DNA of 64,000 nucleotides from NCBI GenBank assembly GCA_014529385.2, contig CM043970.1, positions 44,475,279-44,539,278 on the forward strand, written 5' to 3'. Numbering within the stretch: the stretch's first letter is position 1; each line of letters begins with the position of its first letter. The notes beneath the pieces were generated by a model that saw only the letters and a list, made by a program, of their open reading frames with translations, did no database searches and had not been told where the DNA came from. The stretch is from Adiantum capillus-veneris (lineage: Eukaryota > Streptophyta > Polypodiopsida > Polypodiales > Pteridaceae). Shown here piece by piece: positions 1 to 9,479 of the stretch. The translations under genes and the position numbers were made by a program.

Positions 1-1917
1 CGAAGCCATTGATAACTAGTGGTCTTGCAAAGCATATAATGCATGACAAAAAGTTTAAGGTTTTGCAACGGGATGTCGTTGGCAGATTCAATTCAAAGAA
101 TGCAGTGCCTGCCAAGCAAATACCGGGTACATTGGACTCCCTTGATGTTAGTAAAAGAGGTTCCTCAGCTATTCAACAGTCCATCTCTTCCATGTTTGTG
201 AGGAAGGGAATAAATTCTAAGCTTTTACCAACATCTGCAAGTGTTTGGAAGGAAAGACTCCAGCTCAATAATGAATAGACCGACTTCATTGGATGTCCAT
301 TTCATATTCAAGGTATTTATACCTCACAGGGAACTACTGTCACTTATGATGAGTACAACAATATCTTCATGGACCTGACTTCGTTGCAAACTAGAATGGT
401 AGAGTTCTACAATATCACATTCGAAGAGACAGGTGACATTCTACATTTTGTTTTGAAGCTAGATGAGTGTGAGATTCCTAAATAGAAGAAGCTAGAGCAA
501 GTTACAATCACATTAATAAATAGGGCTCTTTCCAAATGTCCCACTAATGACCCTTCATACTTCAGTGTTCAATCAAAAACAAACATATGGTGGCTTGGTG
601 CATTTCAGGTAATCCAATTATTTCCAATTTTGCAGCTCTAGCAAGCCCTCCATTGTACCTAGATTTTAGTTTTTTTTTTGTATCTCAAAAGGATTAATCT
701 TTCAGGTAAAGAAGGAATACCATGACATTTTATTTAGGGTGTTCCATCAAACCCCTATTCTAGATATCATTGATAGGAAAATAAATCAAGGAGAGGTAGT
801 GGCTATAGATGGGAGAGGAGACTTTCAAGTTCAATGGCATCTTGCAGGTGACCTCAAAACACTGAAATGTATGTATAATTGTGGAATGGGTACAATGGCA
901 AAGTCTCCATGCTTGTATTGCATGGAGCCTGCGAAGGTGATGGACCCAAAGTGGTTTCAAAAGGCTCCTACTCGTCACAATCAACACTCAATTTTTGACC
1001 AATTCTGGACATACCACTTGTTAATGTCCATATTTGTACAATGCATGGTCTTTGCCGAATTGTAGAGAAGTTGGTATATCTATACATTGGGTTTGCTTAG
1101 AAAATCAAAAAGTCAGCTGAAAGACAAGTCGATCTAGAGGCTTTGGAACTAGTTTTTTGTCAGATATTGGTCTACATGGAGGCAATGTGAAAAGCCAGCG
1201 GGACAAAAAAAGGTCAACCAATGAGAAATATGTACCCTGCAAACCATCCATAGGTGGGGTCAAGGCACGCCATTTTGTATCTAAACCTCAAGGTATGAAA
1301 GATGTGAACCGAACAAAGTGAAGGAGAGTATATCACTCTACCTACATTAGCAAAGTTAAGTATATGCATTGGAAAAAAATTCATTTAGCAGTGAAAGACC
1401 AATAGCCAACAACTCGCAATGCAAAGGGTGATGTGTGGCGTTCCATTGACATGTTATTTCAAATGTGTGACAATGATTATTGGTCATAGGATAATCTCAG
1501 CAAGTTTAAACAGAACCTTCAGCTACTAAAAAATCCTTCTAGACAACATGGACTGATAGTCAAATCACTCACTCATTACATGGTAAATTCAAAGCACCTC
1601 AGATAGTCTTAGTAGTAAGTTTGTGTTTAAATTTCAACACAAAATTCTTATTTTGCAGCACATTATTTTTAATCATTTGCCATACTTCATCCAAAAGTAT
1701 GGGAATCCAAGTATATAGAACACCCAGAGCCTGGAGAAGTCTCATTACATGGCTAGAAATGCCTACTTCAAACACACACAACATGGAGGCTCTCGAAATA
1801 AGGCAAACAGTCTAAAGGAGTTATTTCAGTGGTTTTATCGCAGAACCATTCATTGCATGCAACAAAAGCAAGTATTGGCCTCTTCAGTAATCGTACAGGC
1901 AATCAGACATTTGTAAC
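1..1917 (+). pseudogene. DDE-type transposase pseudogene (KDZ/CMC-like), 5' end outside window
   Basis: Frame 0 is readable from base 9 to 608 and is interrupted only by stops at 276 and 484. A GT-AG intron (609-705) joins it in phase 0 to 706-1065, which contains EVVAIDGRGDFQVQW, then LAGDLKTLKCMYNCG, then a PC-x2-C cysteine pair (PCLYCM). After a frameshift near 1010 a stretch reads VHICTMHGLCRIVEKL. A last exon starts after a TTTGCAG acceptor at 1659 and reads HLPYFIQKYGNP, then SLEKSHYMARNAYFKHTQHG. The order (acidic KLDECEI block, H-x-AGDLK, PC-x2-C, late HLPYFIxxYG...LEKSH block) resembles KDZ/CMC-superfamily cut-and-paste transposases. I cannot name the family. The stops and frameshifts make it non-functional. 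It lies upstream of, and on the same strand as, the histone-Ulp1-FCP1 gene, so it may be the transposase of the same element. Confidence 0.55.
609..705 (+). other. Intron of the transposase pseudogene
   Basis: The donor CAG|GTAATC is at 608/609 and the acceptor TTTCAG|GTAAAG at 705/706. Removing it joins ...WWLGAFQ to VKKEYHDILFR in phase. The 97-bp length matches the other introns in this block. Confidence 0.5.
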
Positions 1918-2079
1918 TTCAGAAAATAAAGCGAGCAGGCGCATTCAACAACTCAAGTGCTCTTGAAAGTCAGATGAGGTGGAGGAAAACAATGCAATAT
2001 GCCAATCATCGATGGAACAAGAGAATTAGAGTTTAGATTATGAGATGTACCACAAATGCGTGTAGAATTAAATTCAATA

Positions 2080-4007
2080 TGTACCACAACTATTTCAACC
2101 TTTTGATAATTTCCAAATATCATTTGGAACCTTGGCCTTGTATCTGATCATTAAATGTTTTCCATACTCTAAGAGTTCAGTAGGGTTTTCTTTTCCTAAA
2201 GATAATTCCATTGTTGTATATGTGTAGTAATATGTTGCACGGCCCCTAGTATATCATGGAGAGTAACCAAAACATTCTCTCCCAAAAACCTTGTCGACAA
2301 GGATAACTTTGTCAGCATTGTGTGGCAGCATTGGACCACCTAGGAAGCGAGATAATGTTTTGAAAGCATAGGTTGTAGTATTCCCCTCTTCTGACTTCTG
2401 TTGTGGAAGATAAGGATGGGTGCCTCACATAAACTAGGAAGATATTGTCCTAGAGTTGCATCCCTACCACGGAACTGTCTTCTTCGACAACGAAGAAAGT
2501 CATCCTTTTCAGCAATCCATGATTATAAACAAAAGAAGTGTCTATGTATGTGTGTGTGAGAGAGAGAGAGAGACAGAGATGGGGGGGCAGGATTTTATAC
2601 CATGAAACTCTCATCTTGCAAAAAAAGATCATCCTTCCATAGGTTGACTGATCCGGTTGACTCCTGGGCTGGTCGCTTAAACCAATCGTCCATATCCTGT
2701 TTACTAGTTGATGGCTTGATATTATTTCGAATAGTTTGAAATGTGGCTTTATCAGGGAGGCTTTCTTTATACTTTTTTGCCTTTTCAAAGCAGAGTTTAA
2801 GGCATTCCAGTGGGTTACTGGAGATCTCCACTACCTCGTCATCAATACTGTCATCTGAAACAAATCCATTCCTCTCCTCCTGATACTTGGACATAGTGGC
2901 CAGTGCAAAGTCCTCCCGCAACAAAAATTACTTTCTATATCATGAAGGAAAATGTATGACCTATCTCCAAATTTAAACGCTGGCACTCCTGGTAGCATTA
3001 AGTTAGCTTTCCTATCATTGAAACCTTACACATCTAGAGGTAGCTTGATATCTGAAGTTTTCATTGAGAGAAGATTGCTTCGTTCCACCTGTTTTGCTTC
3101 TTCTTCAAGATCAATGGACTCCTCTATCTCAATCACTTCAATATATTCCTCATTCTTTTCCTCTTTTTCATCTGCTGGTAAATCTTGTTCCTCCATGACC
3201 TCCTTAGAATCTTTCATAAGACTCTAAATAATCCATTTAAAAATATTAGAAATCCAAAGGATTCTTGAATCAGCTTGCACTCCTATTTATGTAAGTTGCA
3301 CCAATGGGGTCTGTACATAAGAGGCAGTTGATTATACTTCTAGTAAGATTGTCTTTTAGGATCACGGTCTTTTAAATGGACTACCACCATTTCACCAACA
3401 TTAACCCTGCCCTCTTGAGTGTGAAGCTCAAACTTCTCTCGTTCCAGCTTCAAGTGCTCACTCTGTTGAGCTATAAACACATCAAGGTTAAATGGAGCAT
3501 TAAAATGCAGGAGACCAAGTCAAACTTATCACCAGCCCCAGACGAAACTGGAAAATCTAAAAGCCTTTCATCAATCATTGTAGGGTCTTCATAAATAACT
3601 TCCTCTTTTTTCTTTGGGATTGTTGCAACACATTGGGCACTCTACACAGTAGGTGCTGAAAAATCCACATCTCTCTTAAGTTAGTTCAATAAAGTAAACT
3701 TTGGAGTAGAAGAGGACTCCATCTCGACAGATGGATCAGTATCAGGCTCCTCAAAACTCATGGCAGGCTCTACACTAGATATATCAATGGGTTCCGTGAG
3801 GTCTACATTCCTCTTCACTGAAGTTTTTAACAGTTCTAACAATCTTCTCGGAACGTTTTCTTGGCCAACGATGCGCTCGGGGTCTATTTTCTGCATCTTC
3901 CTCCTATGAGATCGTAATCCTACCATTAATTTCATACTGAAAAATATAAGTTTCTTCAAACATAAATAACAAGAAGAGCACCACATGATCATAGAAGTTT
4001 TGAACAA
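2080..4007 (-). pseudogene. Unrecognised spliced transposon-accessory pseudogene
   Basis: Read on the minus strand from about 4007, a continuous but damaged frame gives RSHRRKMQKIDPERIVGQ, a block ENVPRRLLELLKTS, an acidic stretch, KKKEEVIYEDPTMIDERLLD, then after a one-base shift DVFIAQQSEHLKLEREKFEL and NVGEMVVVHLKDRD. It continues with a Glu/Asp-rich segment (3217-3026), KANLMLPGVPAFKFGDRSYI, then (2924-2595) a segment ending MDDWFKRPAQES. A likely GT donor follows near 2594, and a distal exon (about 2500-2080) reads MTFFVVEEDSSVVGM and FKTLSRFLGGPMLPHNADKV. I do not recognise the family. The acidic stretches and the basic N-terminal cluster would fit a DNA- or chromatin-binding accessory protein, but that is inference. 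It converges with the transposase and diverges from the histone-Ulp1 gene. At least four stops and two frameshifts show that it is dead. Confidence 0.45.
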
Positions 4008-4125
4008 AAAATAGTAGGTATCTCACAATTATTTCCAACTAATCATATAGACAATAACACAAGATGATTAGCATGTGTTCATCCTTTGATAGAATGTAAA
4101 ATAACTTTATAGTTGTGAAGAGAAA

Positions 4126-4350
4126 AAGCCAATCAAGTGGATCATGGTGCACGGAACACATAAACAAAATTCCACAATACTACTGGTATGCCATGATCCA
4201 CTTGATTGGCTTTTATACAAAGTAATAGCTACCAAAACATCAAAAAAATTTATACTCTAAAAAAAAACCTTTGTACAATTTCAAGAGTGGATCACGACGC
4301 GCGAGGTACATAAACAAACCTTCACAACACTACTGGCGCACCATGATCCA
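4126..4350. repeat. Two tandem copies of a hairpin-forming (MITE-like) repeat
   Basis: Bases 4126-4147 and 4191-4212 are perfect 22-bp inverted arms (they share CAAGTGGATCATGG and its complement) around a 43-nt loop. A diverged second copy at 4286-4350 keeps GTGGATCA, ACATAAACAAA, ACTACTGGC and CCATGATCCA in the same order and spacing. The pair lies in the intergenic space between the divergent genes of the putative transposon. Confidence 0.6.
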
Positions 4351-4565
4351 ATTTTGGTTGGTGAAATGTTAAATGGTCTTTTCCATTTTGAAGCACAATT
4401 CCTAGACACAACTAAACTATGGACCAAATGAAAGTGAAGAGATTGCCTTTACCTTTGCCAAGACTAGGCATTGCTCTTGGAGTAGAGATTCAAGGACTGG
4501 GAATGTTGTTGTTGGTCTTCACGCTTTTGATTAATGCACATTGTAGGAGGCAGAGACCTTTTTAA

Positions 4566-4567
<2 letters not shown>

Positions 4568-4647
<80 letters not shown>

Positions 4648-4797
4648 CACTTTTCATACAATAATAGACTTTACCGTTAGCGTTTTTAAGGAAGCATATC
4701 GACATGCAATAAATGGCTGGTACGACCATAATAAATAATATTTTTACAACCGAAAAATATGTGAACTATTTATGGTAACAAATGCACACTTGGATTC

Positions 4798-4853
<56 letters not shown>

Positions 4854-4870
4854 AACCAAAGAGACAACCT

Positions 4871-4906
<36 letters not shown>

Positions 4907-5066
4907 AACCTCCGAAACGAACTCTACAACCAAGGTGCAGAGCTCCTTCAACGTTTTTAATCAATTCAAAACAGCACATAGAGGAATCCGCCTCGTATAC
5001 TCATTTCAAACCACTTCTATCCACCAAGAGAAGTATCTACAGAGTGTTTGTTTATGTAGAAGAGAA

Positions 5067-5129
<63 letters not shown>

Positions 5130-5171
5130 GAGTGTTTGTTGGGTTTGAAAGAGGAAGACACAAAGGGAGGG

Positions 5172-5238
<67 letters not shown>

Positions 5239-5455
5239 CAGATAGAGAGTGAGAGAGAGTGTTTTTAAGTGCTTGCTGGATTTGAAAGAGTATGACACAC
5301 ACACACACACACACATAGACAGAAGTCATAATTGGAGCATGGTGCATGAAGGACTATTTTCTATATGCAATTTTGAGCCCACACGCGGTGATCCATACAA
5401 AGAGAGAGAGAGAGAGGGGGGGGGGGGGGGGAAGAGAGATAGAGAGAGAGATCTT
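4568..5455. repeat. Dense (GA)n/(TC)n microsatellite cluster upstream of the histone-fusion gene
   Basis: (TC)n runs from 4568 to 4640. (GA)n occupies 4803-4850, 4873-4904, about 5069-5123 and about 5179-5231. There is an (AC)n tract near 5294-5314, and a (GA)n tract at 5401-5416 followed by a 16-base G run to 5431. Open frames here encode only Arg-Glu or Ser-Leu dipeptide repeats and are not genes. The cluster ends about 25 bp before the ATG at 5479 and occupies the position of its promoter and 5' leader. Confidence 0.9.
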
Positions 5456-5478
5456 TTGTATTTATCTCTTACAGTGGA

Positions 5479-5905
5479 ATGGCAAGAACAAAGGCAACAG
5501 CAAGGAAGGCAGGGAAAGGACAAGGGCTTGCAAAGAAAGCATGTGGAAGGTCTGCTAGTAAGAAGAAAAGTTTAGGTAAACCAATGAAGATATTGAAGGG
5601 ACCAAGAATGAAGAATATTCAGAGAAACATGGGTTTATTTAGAGAGATAAAAAAAGATCAGAAATGTGTTGAGCTTTGTGTCCCTAAACTCCCTTTCCAA
5701 AGAGCAGTAAGGCAAATTTGTGAGGAAGCATGTGCTATACAATGAGATGGAAGGTTGTTGCCCTGCTTTGTCTTCAAGAAGCAGCAGAAGATTTATTCCT
5801 GGAATACTTTAATGATATCACCATTGTTGCTGTTCATGCTCACCGGGTCACAATAATGGCACGGACAGTGAGACGCTCGAGAGAGTACGTTGGAGATACG
5901 ATAAG
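5479..5905 (+). other. Histone H3 / CenH3-like domain
   Basis: The N-terminus MARTKATARKAG matches the H3 tail and keeps K4, R8 and K9. LFREIKKDQKCVELCVPKLP corresponds to the alpha-N and alpha-1 region, and FQRAVRQI follows. After a one-base shift near 5740, MRWKVVALLCLQEAAED (RW at 5745-5750, QEAAED at 5775-5792) aligns without gaps to the alpha-2 helix. AVHAHRVTIM and, after a shift at about 5863, a segment reading SETLERVRW align to loop 2 and alpha-3. The Trp in loop 1 and the Asp in QEAAED are typical of plant CenH3 rather than canonical H3. The long lysine-rich tail and internal divergence exclude an ordinary replication H3 gene. The whole fold is covered at canonical length. Confidence 0.8.
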
Positions 5906-5938
5906 CTCCTCATCCCTAATGAGTTTATTGACCCTAAA

Positions 5939-6306
5939 ATGAAGGATATATTCCTAATACCACCAGGCCGATGGGATCATGGGGTTAAGATTCATGAGGT
6001 TACTCATGATGTGAATACTAAAGCCAGAGCTGAGCAACAAGAAAGATGTAAACTGGAATCAGAGAAATTAAAGAGAATACAGACTGCTGCTGCTGATGAA
6101 GAGGCAAAGAGGAGAAATTATGGGAAATTTACCACACTCTTGAATGAAAGAAACAACGATATTTTACATTCCATGAAAGAAGGACTGTTAGCAACCATTC
6201 CCCTTGCTGATGGTACTCGGCAATTAGCTCTGAATTCTGTTGATATTGGGATTTTGAAAGATCCCACTGCACAAATTATAGACTCTATTGTTTATTTATG
6301 CCTAAA
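5939..6306 (+). other. Linker between histone and protease domains, first exon
   Basis: Frame 2 enters from the histone alpha-3 segment and reads YDKLLIPNEFIDPKMKDIFL, then IPPGRWDHGVKIHEVTHD. A charged, helix-prone stretch follows (AEQQERCKLESEKLKRIQ), then MKEGLLATIPLADGTRQLAL. The exon ends at 6306 before GTAAGT. I do not recognise a named domain here. The heptad-like spacing suggests a short coiled coil. Confidence 0.6.
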
Positions 6307-6395
6307 GTAAGTGCTCTTCTCTACCTTAAAGATCCTTTAATTTTGTATTTGGTCTCTAATTAAATCCTTGTTATTGATTATAGCTAAATAAAGAG

Positions 6396-6917
6396 CCAGC
6401 TCCCTCAACAAACCCATACTAAAATACATGTTTTAGATCCACAGTTGTCTATGTCACTCCGAATTAAAAACACCCCTCATGGCATATTGGAGAGATGGTT
6501 TGTCCATTGTCCAATGCTTCAGGTAAAAACTCTGGTGTTTCCATACGGATCAAATAATCATTGGAGCCTTGTATGCAGTGAACTGCACAAACAAGTGGTA
6601 TGGACTATCAACTCCATACAAGAAACACATTCAGAGATAAGAGTGTGAGTGTTGGTTTAACCTTGTTTTTTCATTTGGGCTATGGATGATGACCTCAATA
6701 TTGTTAATAACAAATAACTTTCATTGTGCATAGATGTGTAAAAAGATTACTTCATGTCTATGGAAGGCTTTGTGGAAATCATGAACTATTCAGGGAAACC
6801 TTTAAAGCTGTCAAAGTGCCTAATCAAATAGATCTAATTTCCTGTGGTTGGAGATGTCTTCTCCATGCAGAGTACATACTACAGAGTTTTTTTGCTTTGA
6901 ATCCATTTATGTCTAAG
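6396..6917 (+). other. Ulp1 / C48 SUMO-protease-like domain
   Basis: Two exons (6396-6644 and 6734-6917) encode FPYGSNNHWSLVCSELHKQV, then VWTINSIQ, then VPNQIDLISCGWRCLLHAEY. The order H-W, acidic position 17 residues later, and Q-x5-C-G is the Ulp1/C48 signature. The His codon is at 6559-6561 and the Cys codon at 6843-6845, with the oxyanion Gln six residues before it (6825-6827). The residue at the catalytic Asp position (6610-6612) is Asn. That may be loss of activity in a decaying copy or an ancestral change. The splice sites GTGAGT (6645), TGCATAG (6733) and AAG|GTATTT (6918) are canonical. Confidence 0.75.
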
Positions 6918-6997
6918 GTATTTCCTTGCTATGGTTTGGACCAACTTGGTGCTACTATTAATTGAAGTATTGATCACAAGTTAACCTAATTTTGCAG

Positions 6998-7703
6998 AAT
7001 GCTGTGGAGAATTACACATTGGAATATTTACAAAGGTACCGCGCATCAATGATTCAACATCTACTATCTCTTTCAACTCCAAGATTTTTAGATGCAGAAT
7101 ACAGTTTTGTCGACGACCATGTAATAACTTTAACAAGGACCGGTGATGAGGAAGTCATGCCAGTTTCCACCTCTGAAAACCAAATGCCTAAAACTGACCC
7201 CATATTAGAGGAACACACACGAGTTTGCTTTGCAGTTGGAGCAGCTGAAACGGAAGTTGGGGTTGATCAATGTGAAGTAGACCAAGCTCTTGAAAATGCA
7301 GATGTAAAATGTCTTTCAGAGTCGAGGAATGCAACAAAGGGTCTAGGCCAAGTAGAGAGGATAAGGGAGTGTCTATTATTGTGGCACAGGATGAGGCATA
7401 GGATCAATATGAGGGAGCCCAATCTCCTATAATTGCTGATGTGAATAGATCTTCAAAGTAGAGAGAAGATATAGAGTGTCTAGACCATGTAGGGAGGAGG
7501 CCAACGTTGCAAATCAAAGCCAAGAATAGAAAATAGAACAAGTTAACCAATCGAAAATGGAAACACAAGAGTCATGTAATGAACAACCACAAGAGGTGGA
7601 TACCCTTGGCAATACAAAAGGGAACATTGACACTCAACAATAGATTGTCAACATTAGAAATGACCAGTATGGACTCTTGCTTCAAGTAGATATGGTTGTT
7701 CCG
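6998..7703 (+). other. Acidic/Gln-rich linker exon between Ulp1 and FCP1 domains
   Basis: The exon follows a TTTTGCAG acceptor and reads NAVENYTLEYLQRYRASMIQ, HLLSLSTPRFLDAEY, then a Glu-rich region. After a frameshift near 7400 another frame continues with EANVANQSQE and KMETQESCNEQPQEVDTLGN, and the exon ends QVDMVVP before GTAATA at 7704. It is low-complexity and probably disordered. Stops at about 7528 and 7649 are further decay. Confidence 0.55.
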
Positions 7704-7779
7704 GTAATATCCATTGTACTTAAATAATCTACTCTTTTTTGTTTCTAACTACTTATATGTATGCACACAATGATTGTAG

Positions 7780-8335
7780 AGACTAATTATTTTGGATCTC
7801 AATGGATTGTTGTTGCTACGACAGCCATACAGCGTACATATAGAGTCGATCTTTGATTTATGTAGTTCCGCTTGGGAAATCTAAGAGTAGTAATTCGACC
7901 AGACACAAAGGAATTTTTGAATTTTTTGATTCCACGGTTTAGGGTTGCTATCTGGTCTTCAATGCAGGCCCAAAACTTGAATGCCCTTCTTTCCATAGTT
8001 TGCAGTTTGGCTGAAATTCAAAGATCGGATTTTTATTTTGTGTATAGTCAAAGAAATTGTAATACCATTGCAGGACATTTCCACCCAACTAAAGCTAATG
8101 TATCACTTTTTTACCAACCCTTTGAACAGATCAATGTGCCTTATGATGCTCTCAATACTTTGTTGATTGATGACGCACCAAATAAGGGTTTACTTAATCC
8201 ACTCGGCACTACTATTTCCCACCTTCATTTGAAGGGCATCTTCACGATTTTCACCTAGAGGACATTTTGGTCCCATACGTGTAAGGAATGTACTTAAGCC
8301 CATTGAGCACATTGGAATTTGTACTTACAAATGTA
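7780..8335 (+). other. FCP1/NLI-type HAD phosphatase-like domain
   Basis: After the acceptor TTGTAG (7779) the exon opens with RLIILDLNGLLLL, the position of the catalytic DxDG(T/V) motif. The first Asp codon is at 7795-7797, and the second acidic position is Asn (7801-7803). After a one-base shift near 7868 it reads VVIRPDTKEFLNFL, then VAIWSSMQAQN (HAD motif II, WSS) and NTLLIDDAPNKGLLNP (HAD motif III, DD). A final shift near 8215 leads to FPPSFEGHLHDFHLEDILVP, matching the end of FCP1-like domains. Domain order and spacing are complete. Confidence in the family is high; activity cannot be judged from a broken copy. Confidence 0.75.
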
Positions 8336-8499
8336 CTTAGTAATTCATTGTTTATACAATAAATTGATACTGTCTACCTGTCTATGTGTTTCAAATACTC
8401 AGAGAGAGAGAGAGAGAGAGAGCCTTGAGCAAACACTTGATATTAAGAATAAACTAGTCAAAAAAGTAACATTTTGTAGAAGCCATTAAGGCTAGATTA

Positions 8500-8970
8500 C
8501 ATGGGTACAATTTGAATACGGCCAGAAATATCTCCACACAGAAAATGCTTCTCCCTTTGTTGCATTACTCTTTGTCCACCCAGCAAGAAATAAAAGTTTA
8601 CGGAGTCAATGTCGACAGTCTCCTCCACTATGTCATGTCTAATTTGCAAAAGATTTCCTTGCTACCTTATTGTAATTAATGTCATAAGATTTAGGTCTTT
8701 GTCCACCACTTCCACGTCTATGACAGCATTGTTTGCCAAACTTTCTGCTTCTTGATTCATAGGCACATAGCAACCTTCAACAATGTGAGAATGCTTGTAC
8801 CAAAAGGAGATTATTAATGTCTATGTCGCAAGCATATACTTGACATTGAAAGTGTTAAGAGAAGTCTTGCAACATATGCCATCTGTTTCTTTGACATACC
8901 ACCCTCGATCAAAAAGCTTGTCACACAAGAGGGAATCAAAAGATTTGCAGATCATCATAGTTTTAGAAAC
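8500..8970 (-). pseudogene. Unrecognised coding remnant, left part, interrupted by the copia insertion
   Basis: On the minus strand from about 8960 a frame reads CKSFDSLLCDKLFDRGWYVK, ETDGICCKTSLN, then after one stop YKHSHIVEGCYVPMNQEAES and LANNAVIDVEVVDKDLN, and later VNFYFLLGGQRVMQQREKHF. Codon usage and the length of open frame look coding. The Q-E-A-E-S-L-A-N-N-A part faintly resembles the end of an RNase H domain, but not enough to assign it. The copia element at 8978-11810 splits it from a possible continuation at 11816-12240. Confidence 0.3.
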
Positions 8971-9479
8971 ATGTACATGCTAGGAATTGGATCGTGCTAG
9001 CTATGGTGGATGAAAGATAAGCATAGTGTCAATGTGTGAGTGTGTGTGTGTAAGCAAGATTATCACTCAAATGAATTAGGTTCCAAGAAAGAATTAGCTT
9101 GGACTCATAAACACAATCTTGAGTATTGACTTAGCTTAGCACAAGCTCACCATAGACAAGCATGTAGTGCAAAATAGAGTTGTGTTTATTCATTCATGAA
9201 ATGAGCTTTAAGTAGCTCTACAGCCTTGCTCCACACCATGTGGGATAATTCCACTCTTCTCTCCTTGACTCACAATTTAGGACAAAGCTCACACTTTACA
9301 ATCCTCCCCCTGAGGTTTGGACTATCACAAAATATTGAAGGTGCATTATCCACACAGGATGATAAGCTGGTATCTACACAGGATGGTAAAATCCATGCAC
9401 ACTGACAAAATCCACACAGGATGATAATATCCACATCGGAAAATAAAAGTCCTCCCTTACAAGTAGAGAGGCTGCATCT

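Larger units (their letters stand above)
5479..8335 (+). pseudogene. Histone H3 (CenH3-like) - Ulp1 protease - FCP1 phosphatase fusion gene, frameshifted
   Basis: Five exons (5479-6306, 6396-6644, 6734-6917, 6998-7703, 7780 to about 8335) are joined by four short GT-AG introns of 89, 89, 80 and 76 bp. Phase is preserved at every junction. The product would be a histone H3 fold, a linker with a Lys/Glu-rich coiled-coil-like stretch, a Ulp1/C48 cysteine-protease-like domain, an acidic/Gln-rich linker and a C-terminal HAD phosphatase-like domain of the FCP1/NLI family. Ulp1 enzymes remove SUMO, and Ulp1-like domains are common in plant DNA transposons. FCP1-type domains dephosphorylate proteins. 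A fused histone could tether these activities to nucleosomes, but that is inference. One-base frameshifts near 5740, 5863, 7400, 7868 and 8215, plus stops at about 7528 and 7649, make this copy non-functional. No stop separates the histone helix from the linker once the shifts are bridged, so the fusion appears ancestral rather than a chance juxtaposition. Confidence 0.7.

Noticed and set aside
4464-5347. Long open frames encoding Arg-Glu, Ser-Leu or Thr-His repeats
   Set aside because: They are translations of (GA)n, (TC)n and (AC)n microsatellites with no other coding signal. The same applies at about 10180-10483, 28647-29231, 43088-43694, 51249-51509 and 56390-56725.
5006-5347. CRISPR-like periodic repeats
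   Set aside because: The periodicity is dinucleotide microsatellite, not repeats with unique spacers, and the genome is eukaryotic.
5479-5745. An ordinary host histone H3 gene
   Set aside because: The tail after residue 13 and most of alpha-1 are highly diverged, the fold is frameshifted, and the frame runs on into the Ulp1-FCP1 exons instead of stopping after alpha-3.
8500-8900. RNase H domain on the minus strand
   Set aside because: One block (EAESLANNAV) resembles the end of RNase H, but the catalytic Asp/Glu blocks are not visible, so the remnant is left unassigned.
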